Shown piece after piece: positions 53,601 to 59,277 of a DNA stretch of 59,277 nt. The position numbers and the translations under genes are program-made. Within the stretch, counting starts at the first letter, position 1. The number at the start of each line of letters is the position of its first letter. The notes beneath the pieces are model-generated. The model saw only the letters and a program-made list of their open reading frames with translations, searched no databases and was not told the origin of the DNA. Source of the DNA: an uncultured Prevotellaceae bacterium (GTDB lineage Bacteria > Bacteroidota > Bacteroidia > Bacteroidales > Bacteroidaceae); contig CADADN010000015.1 of the NCBI GenBank assembly GCA_902786665.1, positions 1 to 59,277 on the forward strand. The letters are read 5' to 3'.

Positions 53601-55014
53601 TTCCTCCTACTCCGGTGCCCAATGGTGTGAACAAAAGAATTGTTATCAATATGGCTATTATCAGATAACCTGTCCCTTTTTGAATACCAGATTCTTTTCC
53701 TTTTAGTTTGGAAAATATACTTAATAACAGAAAAGGAATGTATAATACTAGAATGGCAATAAGATTGAAAAGTTTGGTGGCTGCGTTATCACTCTTTAAT
53801 CTTTGAACAAATGGAGCCATTTTCTTTTTGAATGGTTTACATAGCCATTCACCAAACTGTTCAACTACATCGAAATGGATTTTATATTTATTTTGGTAGA
53901 AGTGTGTCAAATTCAAGAATTGCACTATCACAATAACAGCACAGCCTATCATAATCCCTTGTGTGGTCTCATTGCCTAATGGTGCATCCGTCAAAGGGTT
54001 GTTCATTGAATGCATGATCAGGCAGCATAACCCCGTTAAACCTAAAAGAGCACTTGTTAACATAGAGTCAACAGGACGCTTAAAGAATGGCATGATGATG
54101 AAAAAGCACCACCAAAACAAGACAACGCCTAAGAACCTTGAAGACAATCCTCCCAAATATTCATCAAGGGGCCTTACAATCAATTTGTTGTCTTCCCTGA
54201 TTTTACCAAGTGTCGATTCTGATAAAAGAGGAACAGTTATTGCGTTTTGCTCAAATTGGAATTTATTGTCATCTGAAGTTTTTAGAGTTGAATGTATGGT
54301 TCCTTGAGCATTGCCAAACTTACAGCCTGCCGCAATAGGAAGTACACTATAGGACTTGGATTTGTCAAGTCCTTCAAAGCTTCCCTTTCCTTTATCATCT
54401 GTACGTAGATAGGCTATAGTCAAGCCTTCGGGATTATTTAGAGAATGCTCATTAAGCCTGACATACACATTGCTGCATGGTTTTTTATCAAGTTTGATTG
54501 CACTTTTGAGCCAGTTTGCGCTTTTGTCTTTTTCCCAAATGCTTACTTTTATTTTGCCGTTTAAAGAAGAATCAATGGTAACATTGCTTCCGTTATTGCT
54601 TGAATGAAGAAATGTGGAATCAGCCTGTTCCAATTCGTCACACATTTGATGATAGAGACTTTTGTATGTCTCCGACTTGCTTTCTTCCACCTCTTTAATT
54701 AATGCGCGATAAGCATTTTTTCGAATGTCAAACAAGCTGACTAGAGGTCCGTTTTCTTTGATTCTTTGATGTAAAATCTGGGCTACGAAGTGAGCATCAG
54801 TTTCATTCTTTACATAATTGTTCTCTTTAAGAACTTTGCTTATATCATCAGGAGATGCCGTGTTGATGCATACGGCTGCTTTATTAGAAACAGATTTTTC
54901 CGATTGCTTATAAGTGTCACTAAGATTGGCTCTCAATGAATGGAATAGCATTAGTAACACAAGTGTCACTAAAGCCATTGGAATAACACCATGCTTTTTA
55001 AGAATCGGTAGCAT
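50686..55014 (-). CDS. SEDS glycosyltransferase / class B PBP transpeptidase fusion
   Basis: A 1442-residue membrane protein. Residues 11-28: first span; 30-290: periplasmic region with a carboxypeptidase-regulatory/Cna-B-like part (KIKVSIWEKDKS ... VYVRLNEHSLNNPEG); 295-370: three spans; 445-860: SEDS core with FQPSEIAK (484-491), DLGPAM (546-551) and FNTDMILESIGTQIGFTG, where Asp724 fits the catalytic Asp; 850-868: PBP anchor span; then a pedestal with NIYDRNGILLATS; transpeptidase with S1157-T-A-K1160, S1214-S-N1216 and K1371-T-G. All three PBP motifs are intact. It would both polymerise and crosslink peptidoglycan. The usual EE after the SEDS Asp reads TQ. RodA and PBP2 are normally separate proteins. 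Confidence 0.9.
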   Translation of the reverse strand: MLPILKKHGVIPMALVTLVLLMLFHSLRANLSDTYKQSEKSVSNKAAVCINTASPDDISKVLKENNYVKNETDAHFVAQILHQRIKENGPLVSLFDIRKNAYRALIKEVEESKSETYKSLYHQMCDELEQADSTFLHSSNNGSNVTIDSSLNGKIKVSIWEKDKSANWLKSAIKLDKKPCSNVYVRLNEHSLNNPEGLTIAYLRTDDKGKGSFEGLDKSKSYSVLPIAAGCKFGNAQGTIHSTLKTSDDNKFQFEQNAITVPLLSESTLGKIREDNKLIVRPLDEYLGGLSSRFLGVVLFWWCFFIIMPFFKRPVDSMLTSALLGLTGLCCLIMHSMNNPLTDAPLGNETTQGIMIGCAVIVIVQFLNLTHFYQNKYKIHFDVVEQFGEWLCKPFKKKMAPFVQRLKSDNAATKLFNLIAILVLYIPFLLLSIFSKLKGKESGIQKGTGYLIIAILITILLFTPLGTGVGGMKVNLNLLGIKFQPSEIAKYLFVIFMAAFFCQNANKIIALDSIGKARLFRKKLKNLLVLIIGFGVLMVLYVFLQDLGPAMVIIFTFIILYSIIKSKDKIDKNIRLQDIISCDFAILCIGVITFLLAIYVGKMVGAPGITCIAWFVVWIGIGKSRFKQIHETSILFNLVLSAFIFGSSLKDVPINFISNIGERLHDRSAMCTNTWGELGLNGTETEATTNSQVADGLWGLATGGWGGQGLSHGESSLIPAFNTDMILESIGTQIGFTGLAFVLLLYFFLFRRSLVVGYRSNHPFTFYLCVGIAIVTGVQLAIIALGSTGVIPLTGITVPLLSYGKVSMILNLFAFGLVLTVSSHNKVASANDQAVRKYNNSMSLLTYSFLSIILVIGATFFYYQWIDRNNTLIRPVLAKNATGITSLNYNPRISALVGKMRIGNIYDRNGILLATSNKDELKKYTKKYEECNLISDFDGKRQRYYPFAEHLFFMVGDLNSKLFFSGINRGLLAEKQFLDSLRGYNNILKDQNGNKQYVNITQTDVFVSRFLDEKISQKTSEQIALRDYSALIPYLKAGVNSSRVKDYNNDDENIFSMGKIKPKDINLSVDAVLQTKLQNNIRNFVLHDQTLGKWKKVRVSAVVLDASTGEVLTSANYPLPNLDNLAEQANVVYKDKEIAEAYTDMDLGLFYPTPPGSTAKVMSALSSFMKDGEKAANYTYPIRYYEKPTEGAADVFTQTKDNNHVTMDEAITWSSNIYFIKLVNENNLYGELGRLYSNVGIQIDGLAPYGLLYHKPSSSWSNKYKDITAGATDYYFGLKNKKGQNRLAGHRAFWLAWGQNPMTATPLAMAKVSAIVANKGTLPEVRFVKGRSSKNQFAISNKGIEHLQSYMRHEAKEHTTFTINNYNAGGKTGTVVRGTGVYKNRKEQTVNDAWYICFCDKGAGKGKIAIALRIERAHASSTKAKQMMRDVVLRTLDEMGYI

Positions 55015-55067
55015 TTTTTGTAGTTTGAATTTCGGAAAAGGTCAAGGCTATTGGATTCAAGTCATTT

Positions 55068-55358
55068 TTAGTAATTCCAGCTAGGTTCTTCTATGTCTGT
55101 ATAGTTTGTCTCTTCGTCATAGTTTGCCTCTTCATCATCAGTTTTGATTTTATTAATGCCTCTTGCGATATCATCAGCAGACTTTCCCGTTATTGGAACT
55201 ATTTTTTTGCTATTGATTGGGGGAGCTTTTTTGGGTGCTTTTTGAACAGCTTTTTGGATAGCTTTTGCTGCTTTGCCACCACCTCGGCAGGCATTGAGTG
55301 TAGACATTCCGACAATTGCCACAATCAATAAGAAAAGAAAACAAATTTTGTGTTTCAT
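55068..55358 (-). CDS. Small lipoprotein heading the SEDS-PBP operon
   Basis: A 96-residue protein with signal sequence ICFLFLLIVAIVGMSTLNAC (lipobox LNAC, Cys 24), then RGGGKAAKAIQKAVQKAPKK (basic, amphipathic) and an acidic tail rich in Asp/Glu/Tyr (TDDEEANYDEETNYTDIEE). Gly-rich +2 region without acids, so either membrane is possible. It is 53 bp before the fusion gene and is the first gene of the operon. It may be a cofactor for the synthase, as the LpoA/LpoB lipoproteins are for PBP1A/1B; this analogy is inference. Confidence 0.7.
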   Translation of the reverse strand: MKHKICFLFLLIVAIVGMSTLNACRGGGKAAKAIQKAVQKAPKKAPPINSKKIVPITGKSADDIARGINKIKTDDEEANYDEETNYTDIEEPSWNY

Positions 55359-55431
55359 ATGGTCCTTTTTGAAAATATATTAACAGTAAAGTATTAAGTA
55401 AAATGAGTCTTTTTATTGAATAATTTTCATT

Positions 55432-55622
55432 CATCTCTTCGTAAGAGATGGATTACGGCCGTAAAATTACAAAAAAATTACAAATACACCTTATTTTTTA
55501 TAGAAAAAATGTAATTTTTTTACTAATTAAGCTTTTTTGTTTTGCAAAATGTTGCTTGAAGTGGATGTATTGGGTTGATTTTCTTGATATAAACATTTTT
55601 ATCCATCTCTTACGAAGAGATG
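55432..55622. repeat. 191-bp MITE-like element with 22-bp terminal inverted repeats
   Basis: The left end begins CATCTCTTCGTAAGAGATG; the right end (55601-55622) is its exact 22-bp reverse complement. Each end is itself an 8-bp-stem hairpin with a 3-nt loop. The inside is AT-rich and has further complementary segments (AAAAAAATTACA near 55468, TGTAATTTTTTT near 55508). No coding frame. It lies just upstream of the SEDS-PBP operon, so its hairpins may affect that promoter. No clear target-site duplication. Confidence 0.6.
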
Positions 55623-55712
55623 GATCGATTTGCTAAACGCGGTGTGGTTTGCAAATCGCTTTTTTGTTTATTGGGGTGTTCAATGGATGTTTTGGGGCGG
55701 ATTTGAGGGATT

Positions 55713-55739
55713 CGGGCGGGCACAAGACCCGCCCCTACG
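55713..55739. repeat. GC-rich palindromic repeat (inverse of 32829-32855)
   Basis: GGGCGGG and CCCGCCC arms around CACAAGA, followed by CCTACG. Perfect 27-bp match to the copy at 32829-32855. Confidence 0.85.
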
Positions 55740-55822
55740 TGTGCACCGACATTTGCTCGTTTTGTGTGTGCTGACATTTGTGGTGTTTTTGTTTCGCTGT
55801 TACGTCAACTTCTATGATGGGG

Positions 55823-55961
55823 GCACTCCTTCAGAGTGCTGTCTCTTATAAGCATACTACTTCCGGGGGTGCTCGCCATGCTCGCACCCTCGGTTATTGA
55901 GAGGTGACGCTTTCAGCGTCAGAATGAGTTCGGAAGGGGAGACGGGAAGATTCGCCGTCTC
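55823..55961. repeat. Cluster of four short REP-like hairpins
   Basis: GCACTC/GAGTGC (55823-55839), GGGTGC/GCACCC (55867-55889), TGACGC/GCGTCA (55905-55921) and GAGACGG/CCGTCTC (55939-55961). Two have loops ending TTCA, and several are followed by CTCTTA or CTCTAC, so they look like members of one class with different stems. No gene in 55640-56470. Confidence 0.65.
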
Positions 55962-56036
55962 TACAAGTGCGCACTGGTTACACAAAGAACCCAGTAAGGT
56001 GTTAGTTGGTCAAAGATCCCACCCCTGCCCCTTTGC

Positions 56037-56312
56037 GGACATGCATGAAGCAAGTCCCTACATTTGCACCGGGTCTGTTTGACGAGAGTGCCGAATGATG
56101 CAAATCGGACATGCATGAAGCAAGTCCCTACAGAGGGGAGATGCGCACCAACGGTTGCACGGGGGGTGAGCATCATTTGTTGCACGGGGAGATGCGCACC
56201 ATTTGTTGCCCCTTTGCGGACATGCATGAAGCAAGTCCCTACATTTGCACCATGTCTGTTTGACGAGAGTGCCGAATGATGCAAATCGGACATGCATGAA
56301 GCAAGTCCCTAC
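56037..56312. repeat. REP-like repeat array, left cluster (4 copies)
   Basis: A 25-bp unit at 56037, 56107, 56218 and 56288. It contains GGAC-A-TGC and GCA-A-GTCC arms around ATGAA (imperfect hairpin) and ends CCTAC. Within each pair the units are exactly 70 bp apart, and the spacer begins ATTTGCA and ends TGCAAAT, so it is a stem itself. Confidence 0.85.
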
Positions 56313-56464
56313 AGAGGGGAGATGCGCACCAACGGTTGTACGGGGGGTGAGCATCATTTGTTGCACGGGGAGTGAGCATCGTTTGTTGCACCGTTTGTTT
56401 CTGGGAAATCATCTGTCATCGGTATTTTTCTTCCCAAAAACTTGGTGGTTTGGAATAAATTTAT

Positions 56465-56472
56465 TACTTTTG
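56465..56472 (+). promoter_or_regulatory. Promoter of the HigBA-like pair, possibly leaderless
   Basis: TACTTTTG matches TAnnTTTG and ends only 4 bp before the toxin ATG, so the transcript may start at or beside the start codon. A TTGG lies about 19 nt upstream. Confidence 0.5.
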
Positions 56473-56476
56473 CAGT

Positions 56477-56830
56477 ATGAACGATAGGATTAGGGAGGCG
56501 ACATATACGAAGGAGTTTGACGAATACTATCAAAACCTGCCTCAGAAAATAAAAGAAAAGTATGATTATGTTTTCGAAATCATGCTGACAAAATACGTTG
56601 TCAGTACGAAGTTTGTCAAGCGTCTCGAAAAAACCGAGTTCTATGAAATGCGTGTGTCTGTCAGCAATAATGAGCATCGCACAGTGCTTTTCACCATTGA
56701 CGCAGACAATTTTATGGAATGCCATCGTATGGTGCTGCTCAATTCTTTTGTTGAAAAGGGGTCGAAGCAGTATCCAGCTGAGATTAAGAAAGCGGAAAGA
56801 CTATTAAAAGAATGGGAGGACAGTTTATGA
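56477..56830 (+). CDS. RelE/HigB-type toxin (Gp49-like)
   Basis: A 117-residue protein with TYTKEFDEYYQNLPQKIKEK at the N terminus, FVKRLEKTEFYEMRVSVSNN and EHRTVLFTIDADNFMECHRM, LNSFVEKGSKQYPAEIKKAE: the layout of RelE/ParE-superfamily HigB or Gp49-like toxins, ribosome-dependent mRNA interferases. The toxin gene comes first, as in higBA. The stop overlaps the antitoxin ATG (ATGA). It is flanked by REP-like arrays on both sides. Confidence 0.85.
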   Translation: MNDRIREATYTKEFDEYYQNLPQKIKEKYDYVFEIMLTKYVVSTKFVKRLEKTEFYEMRVSVSNNEHRTVLFTIDADNFMECHRMVLLNSFVEKGSKQYPAEIKKAERLLKEWEDSL

Positions 56831-57138
56831 AAAAGATTAGTGAAGAGAAGTGGGCTAAATTGCCCCAGATTGATGATCGTCTGGCAGAGAGGTACGGTCC
56901 TGAAGGTTCGCCATCTCGCAAGGAGTTTCAGGCAAAGGCAGAAGCCTGGTATTATTCGGAGTTGCTTCGTGACGAACGCAAGCGACAGAAGCTGACGCAG
57001 CAAGAATTGGGTGAGCGTATAGGCAAAAAGCGCGAATACATCTCTTCTTTGGAACAAGGAAAGACCGATATGCAACTCTCAACTTTTTTGATTATAGCCA
57101 AAGCACTGGGTTTGAAATTTTCTTTAGTTGTTGGATAG
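56827..57138 (+). CDS. HigA-type XRE-family antitoxin
   Basis: A 103-residue protein. The C-terminal half is an XRE helix-turn-helix (KLTQQELGERIGKKREYISS followed by LEQGKTDMQLSTFLIIAKAL). The N-terminal half (LPQIDDRLAERYGPEGSPSR) would bind the toxin. It neutralises the toxin and should repress the operon. The ATG at 56827 overlaps the toxin stop; a longer frame from 56812 is unlikely. Confidence 0.85.
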   Translation: MKKISEEKWAKLPQIDDRLAERYGPEGSPSRKEFQAKAEAWYYSELLRDERKRQKLTQQELGERIGKKREYISSLEQGKTDMQLSTFLIIAKALGLKFSLVVG

Positions 57139-57259
57139 AAATCCTTATGTATGGCATAAAATCTTCCCACAGTGCATTTGGAATTGCTGCGTTGTGGGGA
57201 GAATCAAAGACCCCAATATGGTGTTGGTTGGTCAAAGACCCCACCCCTGCCCCTTTTGC
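57139..57259. other. Short gap after the antitoxin gene
   Basis: Nothing recognised apart from a segment at 57206-57250 (GTGTTGGTTGGTCAAAGACC-like) that resembles 55999-56020 on the left side: the same flank is present on both sides of the TA pair. Confidence 0.5.
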
Positions 57260-57556
57260 GGACATGCATGAAGCAAGTCCCTACGTTTGCACCGTGTCTG
57301 TTTGACGAGAGTGCCGAATGATGCTAATCGGACATGCATGAAGCAAGTCCCTACGTTTGCACCGTGTCTGTTTGACGAGAGTGCCGAATGAAGCTAATCG
57401 GACATGCATGAAGCAAGTCTACTACAGAGGGGATGGGATATGCGCACTGGTTGTTGTTCCTTTGCGGACATGCATGAAGCAAGTCCCTACAGAGGGGCGG
57501 GGAGATGCGCACCGCCCTTTTGCTCCTTTGCGGACATGCATGAAGCAAGTCCCTAC
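57260..57556. repeat. REP-like repeat array, right cluster (5 copies)
   Basis: The same 25-bp unit at 57260, 57330, 57400 (one base inserted), 57466 and 57532. The first spacings are 70 bp, the last 66. The spacers are near copies of each other (CTGTTTGACGAGAGTGCCGA or GAGGGG...ATGCGC types), so this is not CRISPR. Confidence 0.85.
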
Positions 57557-57607
57557 AGAGAGGAGGGGGGATGCGCTCCCTGGGTGTGGCCAGGGTGTTT
57601 TGCTCAC

Positions 57608-57742
57608 AGTCCACTTGAAAAAGTGGACTCAAATCTCAAATCTCAATTCTCAATTCTCAATTCTCAAATCTTCAATCTCAAATCTTCAAATCTCAAATCT
57701 CAATTCTCAATTCTCAAATCTTCAAATCTCAATTCTCAATAA
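57608..57742. repeat. Hairpin followed by 7-nt TCAATTC/TCAAATC repeats
   Basis: AGTCCACTT (57608-57616) and AAGTGGACT (57621-57629) form a perfect 9-bp hairpin with loop GAAA. A long array of TCAATTC, TCAAATC and TTCAAATC units follows to 57742; complement of the GATTGAA type seen at 32739 and 35440-36772. Confidence 0.8.
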
Positions 57743-57747
57743 AACCA

Positions 57748-57778
57748 ACGACGCCCTTGCCGTTGGCAAAGGCGTCGT
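57748..57778 (-). terminator. Terminator of the sigma/anti-sigma operon
   Basis: ACGACGCC/GGCGTCGT stem with an inner TTGCC/GGCAA stem (one mismatch) and 3-nt loop; on the minus strand it is followed by a T-rich run. Confidence 0.8.
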
Positions 57779-57877
57779 CTCGTTAGTATGTTATGAAAAA
57801 TTTGAGAGAATGGAAACTTCACAGTTTCACTTTTTGTTTTACTAAACTGATGTTTATAGAGAAAGCATAGAAATGAT

Positions 57878-58342
57878 TCATTTGATGATGGGGGCTTCGT
57901 TGATTTTCATCGAGTCTCCCCTGAGGGTGTCGGCGATGGCCACGGATGGACCTTTGTCTGGGGTGCTGTATCCGCCATTGTTGGCTATCGGGGGTTCTTC
58001 CCGAGACTGTACAGCCACTTGTATGGCATTGCCGAGAGTGAGTATGATGGCTACGATGGCGGCTGCTTTGAAGAGCGGCCTGAGTCGCTGCGTCATGCTG
58101 ATTCTCTTGGCCTTCACCGGTGGCACTTCACCTACCATCTCAAGCATGTGACGGTCGAAGTCGTCTCCCAGTTTGTTGGTTTCCACATCGGCCTGCTCAT
58201 AGGTGAACAGGTCTTTGTAGGGCAGGAGCCTCACGGGTACGCTTTCCTGACTGAAGAAGGTGCGAAGTATCTGCTCCTCTTCCAATGTTGTCTCGCACAA
58301 CCAGTAGCGTTCCAGTAGTTGCTCGATGTATTTATAGTCCAT
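57878..58342 (-). CDS. Probable anti-sigma factor, single span
   Basis: A 154-residue protein. The N-terminal cytoplasmic part (YIEQLLERYWLCETTLEEEQ followed by ILRTFF) has the short helical pattern seen in many Bacteroidota proteins paired with ECF sigma factors; one hydrophobic span (LFKAAAIVAIILTLGNAI, about 90-107) and a short periplasmic tail follow. It overlaps the sigma gene by 11 bp, so co-translation is likely. It would hold the sigma factor inactive at the membrane. No FecR domain. Confidence 0.7.
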   Translation of the reverse strand: MDYKYIEQLLERYWLCETTLEEEQILRTFFSQESVPVRLLPYKDLFTYEQADVETNKLGDDFDRHMLEMVGEVPPVKAKRISMTQRLRPLFKAAAIVAIILTLGNAIQVAVQSREEPPIANNGGYSTPDKGPSVAIADTLRGDSMKINEAPIIK

Positions 58343-58844
58343 ATCCCTCTGTCTCTTGGTATTTTTTCTTGATGGCTTGTCGTGCCCTGAAGATATTCAC
58401 TTTCACTTGGTCTTCGCTGATGTTGAGAATCTGTGCGATTTCCTTGTAAGACTTGCCTTCGAAGTCACGCAGTTGCATGCAGCTGCGTTGCTTTTCAGGT
58501 AGAGCGTCCACCATTTGTTTCACCAGTTGGATGCGGTCTTTTTGGAGCATTTGCTCGTAGGGCGTGCCTCCTTGGTCGGGTGTTTCCAGGTGTAGATTGT
58601 CAAGCGACTCGTTTTGGTTCTGCTTCATCCTCAGCCTGTCGAGAGCCAGGTTACGGCAGATGGTAAGGCTGAAGGCTTCGATGGAGTCTATCTTATCCCA
58701 CTCGTCGCGTTTGTTCCAGACCTTGATCAGCGTGTCCTGCACGATGTCTTGTGCCTCTTCGTGTTTGAGGGTGATGCGTAACGCCAATCTGTAGAGCAAG
58801 TCTTTCAGTGGCAGCACATCATTGCGGAAACTGATCTTTTTCAT
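58332..58844 (-). CDS. ECF-type RNA polymerase sigma factor
   Basis: A 170-residue protein with region 2 (LALRITLKHEEAQDIVQDTL, IKVWNKRDEW, IEAFSLTICRNLALDRLRMK) and region 4 (LPEKQRSCMQLRDFEGKSYK, EIAQILNISEDQVKVNIFRA). There is no C-terminal extension. It directs transcription under envelope or other stress with the anti-sigma protein. First gene of the two-gene operon. No ECF-type autoregulatory promoter is clear to me upstream. Confidence 0.92.
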   Translation of the reverse strand: MKKISFRNDVLPLKDLLYRLALRITLKHEEAQDIVQDTLIKVWNKRDEWDKIDSIEAFSLTICRNLALDRLRMKQNQNESLDNLHLETPDQGGTPYEQMLQKDRIQLVKQMVDALPEKQRSCMQLRDFEGKSYKEIAQILNISEDQVKVNIFRARQAIKKKYQETEGYGL

Positions 58845-59165
58845 CGTTGTCTGTGGTTATGACGTATGGGGTGGGGTGGATGTTACACTTTTGCGAGACA
58901 AAAATGGCGGTTTAATAAATTTTAACAATAAGGGATTGCAAAAACCTTCCCTGCAATCTCCTAAAATCTCCTACAACTTCCTACAACTTCCTATTATCTC
59001 CTATTTTTCTCCTATAAACCCCGAAAATTCCTAGAACCCCTGGGGAATTCCCGGGGTATCCAGGAAATTCCCAGTGGTTCTGGAATTTCTCAAGCCTCGC
59101 CTCCACCTGGCCTTTCACACTGGCTCTGCGTAATCATGTGGCCATGGGGCGCTTCATACAGTATG
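58845..59165. other. Gap with a 10-nt tandem repeat and GC-rich inverted repeats
   Basis: 58951-59015 has units of the type CTACAACTTC/CTAAAATCTC with an exact 10-nt period. Farther on (59038-59097) are paired segments such as AAATTCC and GGAATTT around AGAACCACT, which on the minus strand lie downstream of the M15 gene and may end its transcript. No gene. Confidence 0.6.
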
Positions 59166-59277
59166 CTAATTACTTGCGCGTTTCTTCTCCATCAACAGGA
59201 TTTCCGGGCGATACTCGAAATGCATGGTGTCGTAGTGATACCATCGTCCGCCCCAGATGAAACCGTGCTTCTCGAAT
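59166..59277 (-). CDS. M15-family D-Ala-D-Ala carboxypeptidase/endolysin-like protein, C terminus only
   Basis: The frame enters from the right edge and ends at TAG 59166-59168. The visible 36 residues read FEKHGFIWGGRWYHYDTMHF, then EYRPEILLMEKKRASN. The W-G-G-x-W ... D-x-M-H-F-E motif carries the last zinc ligand (His) of M15 peptidases, which cut D-Ala-containing peptide stems. The start is outside the window, so domain content and export signal are unknown. Confidence 0.75.
   Translation of the reverse strand, partial: FEKHGFIWGGRWYHYDTMHFEYRPEILLMEKKRASN

Noticed and set aside
56037-57556. CRISPR array (25-bp repeats, 41-45 bp spacers)
   Set aside because: The spacers are near copies of one another, the units are imperfect hairpins with a CCTAC tail, the arrays flank a TA pair and no cas genes are near.

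Overview
The window looks like a chromosomal segment of a Prevotella-like member of the Bacteroidales (Bacteroidota). The support is: many promoters of the Bacteroidota type (TTTG near -33 and TAnnTTTG near -7); the cluster DUF6089 barrel / uppS / bamA / several skp / murI; a two-gene 2-oxoacid:ferredoxin oxidoreductase beside ATP-dependent PEP carboxykinase; DUF6242 and DUF2851 proteins; and near absence of tRNA or rRNA genes here. The genus is inference.

Layout. (1) 1-9000, accessory: on the minus strand, a partial excisionase-like HTH gene, an AbiE-type toxin/antitoxin pair, a broken tyrosine recombinase, and a tight four-gene operon (two AAA ATPases, a TOTE-type primase/SF2 helicase/PLD-like protein, a CoiA-like nuclease). 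A second copy of the start of the abiEii gene lies at 8850-8914, so this 7.6 kb block is bracketed by a 65-bp direct repeat. (2) 9000-44,911, mostly housekeeping: Na/Pi transporter, nucleoside kinase, korAB, pckA, a candidate 31-residue membrane peptide, the outer-membrane biogenesis cluster (DUF6242, DUF6089, uppS, bamA, three skp paralogues, murI), a FtsX-type permease with rbfA, an O-methyltransferase with aroQ, xerD, DUF2851, thioesterase, dprA, dusB, ribF, CPBP protease, SprT-like, TerB-like, a GH3 beta-glucosidase and a Ca2+ P-type ATPase. (3) 44,995-55,358, a visibly AT-rich minus-strand operon, the most striking part: PP2C phosphatase, a degenerate FHA-like protein, a canonical FHA protein, a membrane protein ending in a CW_7-like peptidoglycan-binding repeat, a TerD-family protein, a Ser/Thr kinase with odd active-site residues and three P-x-F-D-F motifs at its C terminus, a 1442-residue fusion of a SEDS glycosyltransferase (RodA/FtsW) with a class B PBP transpeptidase, and a small lipoprotein. 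(4) 55,360-59,277: a repeat-rich stretch with REP-like palindromes on both sides of a HigBA-like toxin/antitoxin pair, an ECF sigma factor with a probable anti-sigma protein, and the C terminus of an M15 peptidase at the right edge.

How the genes may work together. Region 3 holds the same functional parts as the actinobacterial fhaA-fhaB-pstP-rodA-pbpA-pknA-pknB operon (kinase, phosphatase, FHA readers, SEDS polymerase, transpeptidase), but with polymerase and transpeptidase in one chain and with TerD and CW_7-like partners. I read it as a dedicated phospho-regulated peptidoglycan synthase, perhaps for stress or envelope repair; that role is inference. The neighbouring Ca2+ ATPase may be linked because TerD domains are Ca2+ binders.

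Intergenic DNA is unusual throughout: many gaps carry short tandem repeats with an exact period (7, 8, 9, 10 or 11 nt) but a different unit at each place, plus dispersed palindromes.
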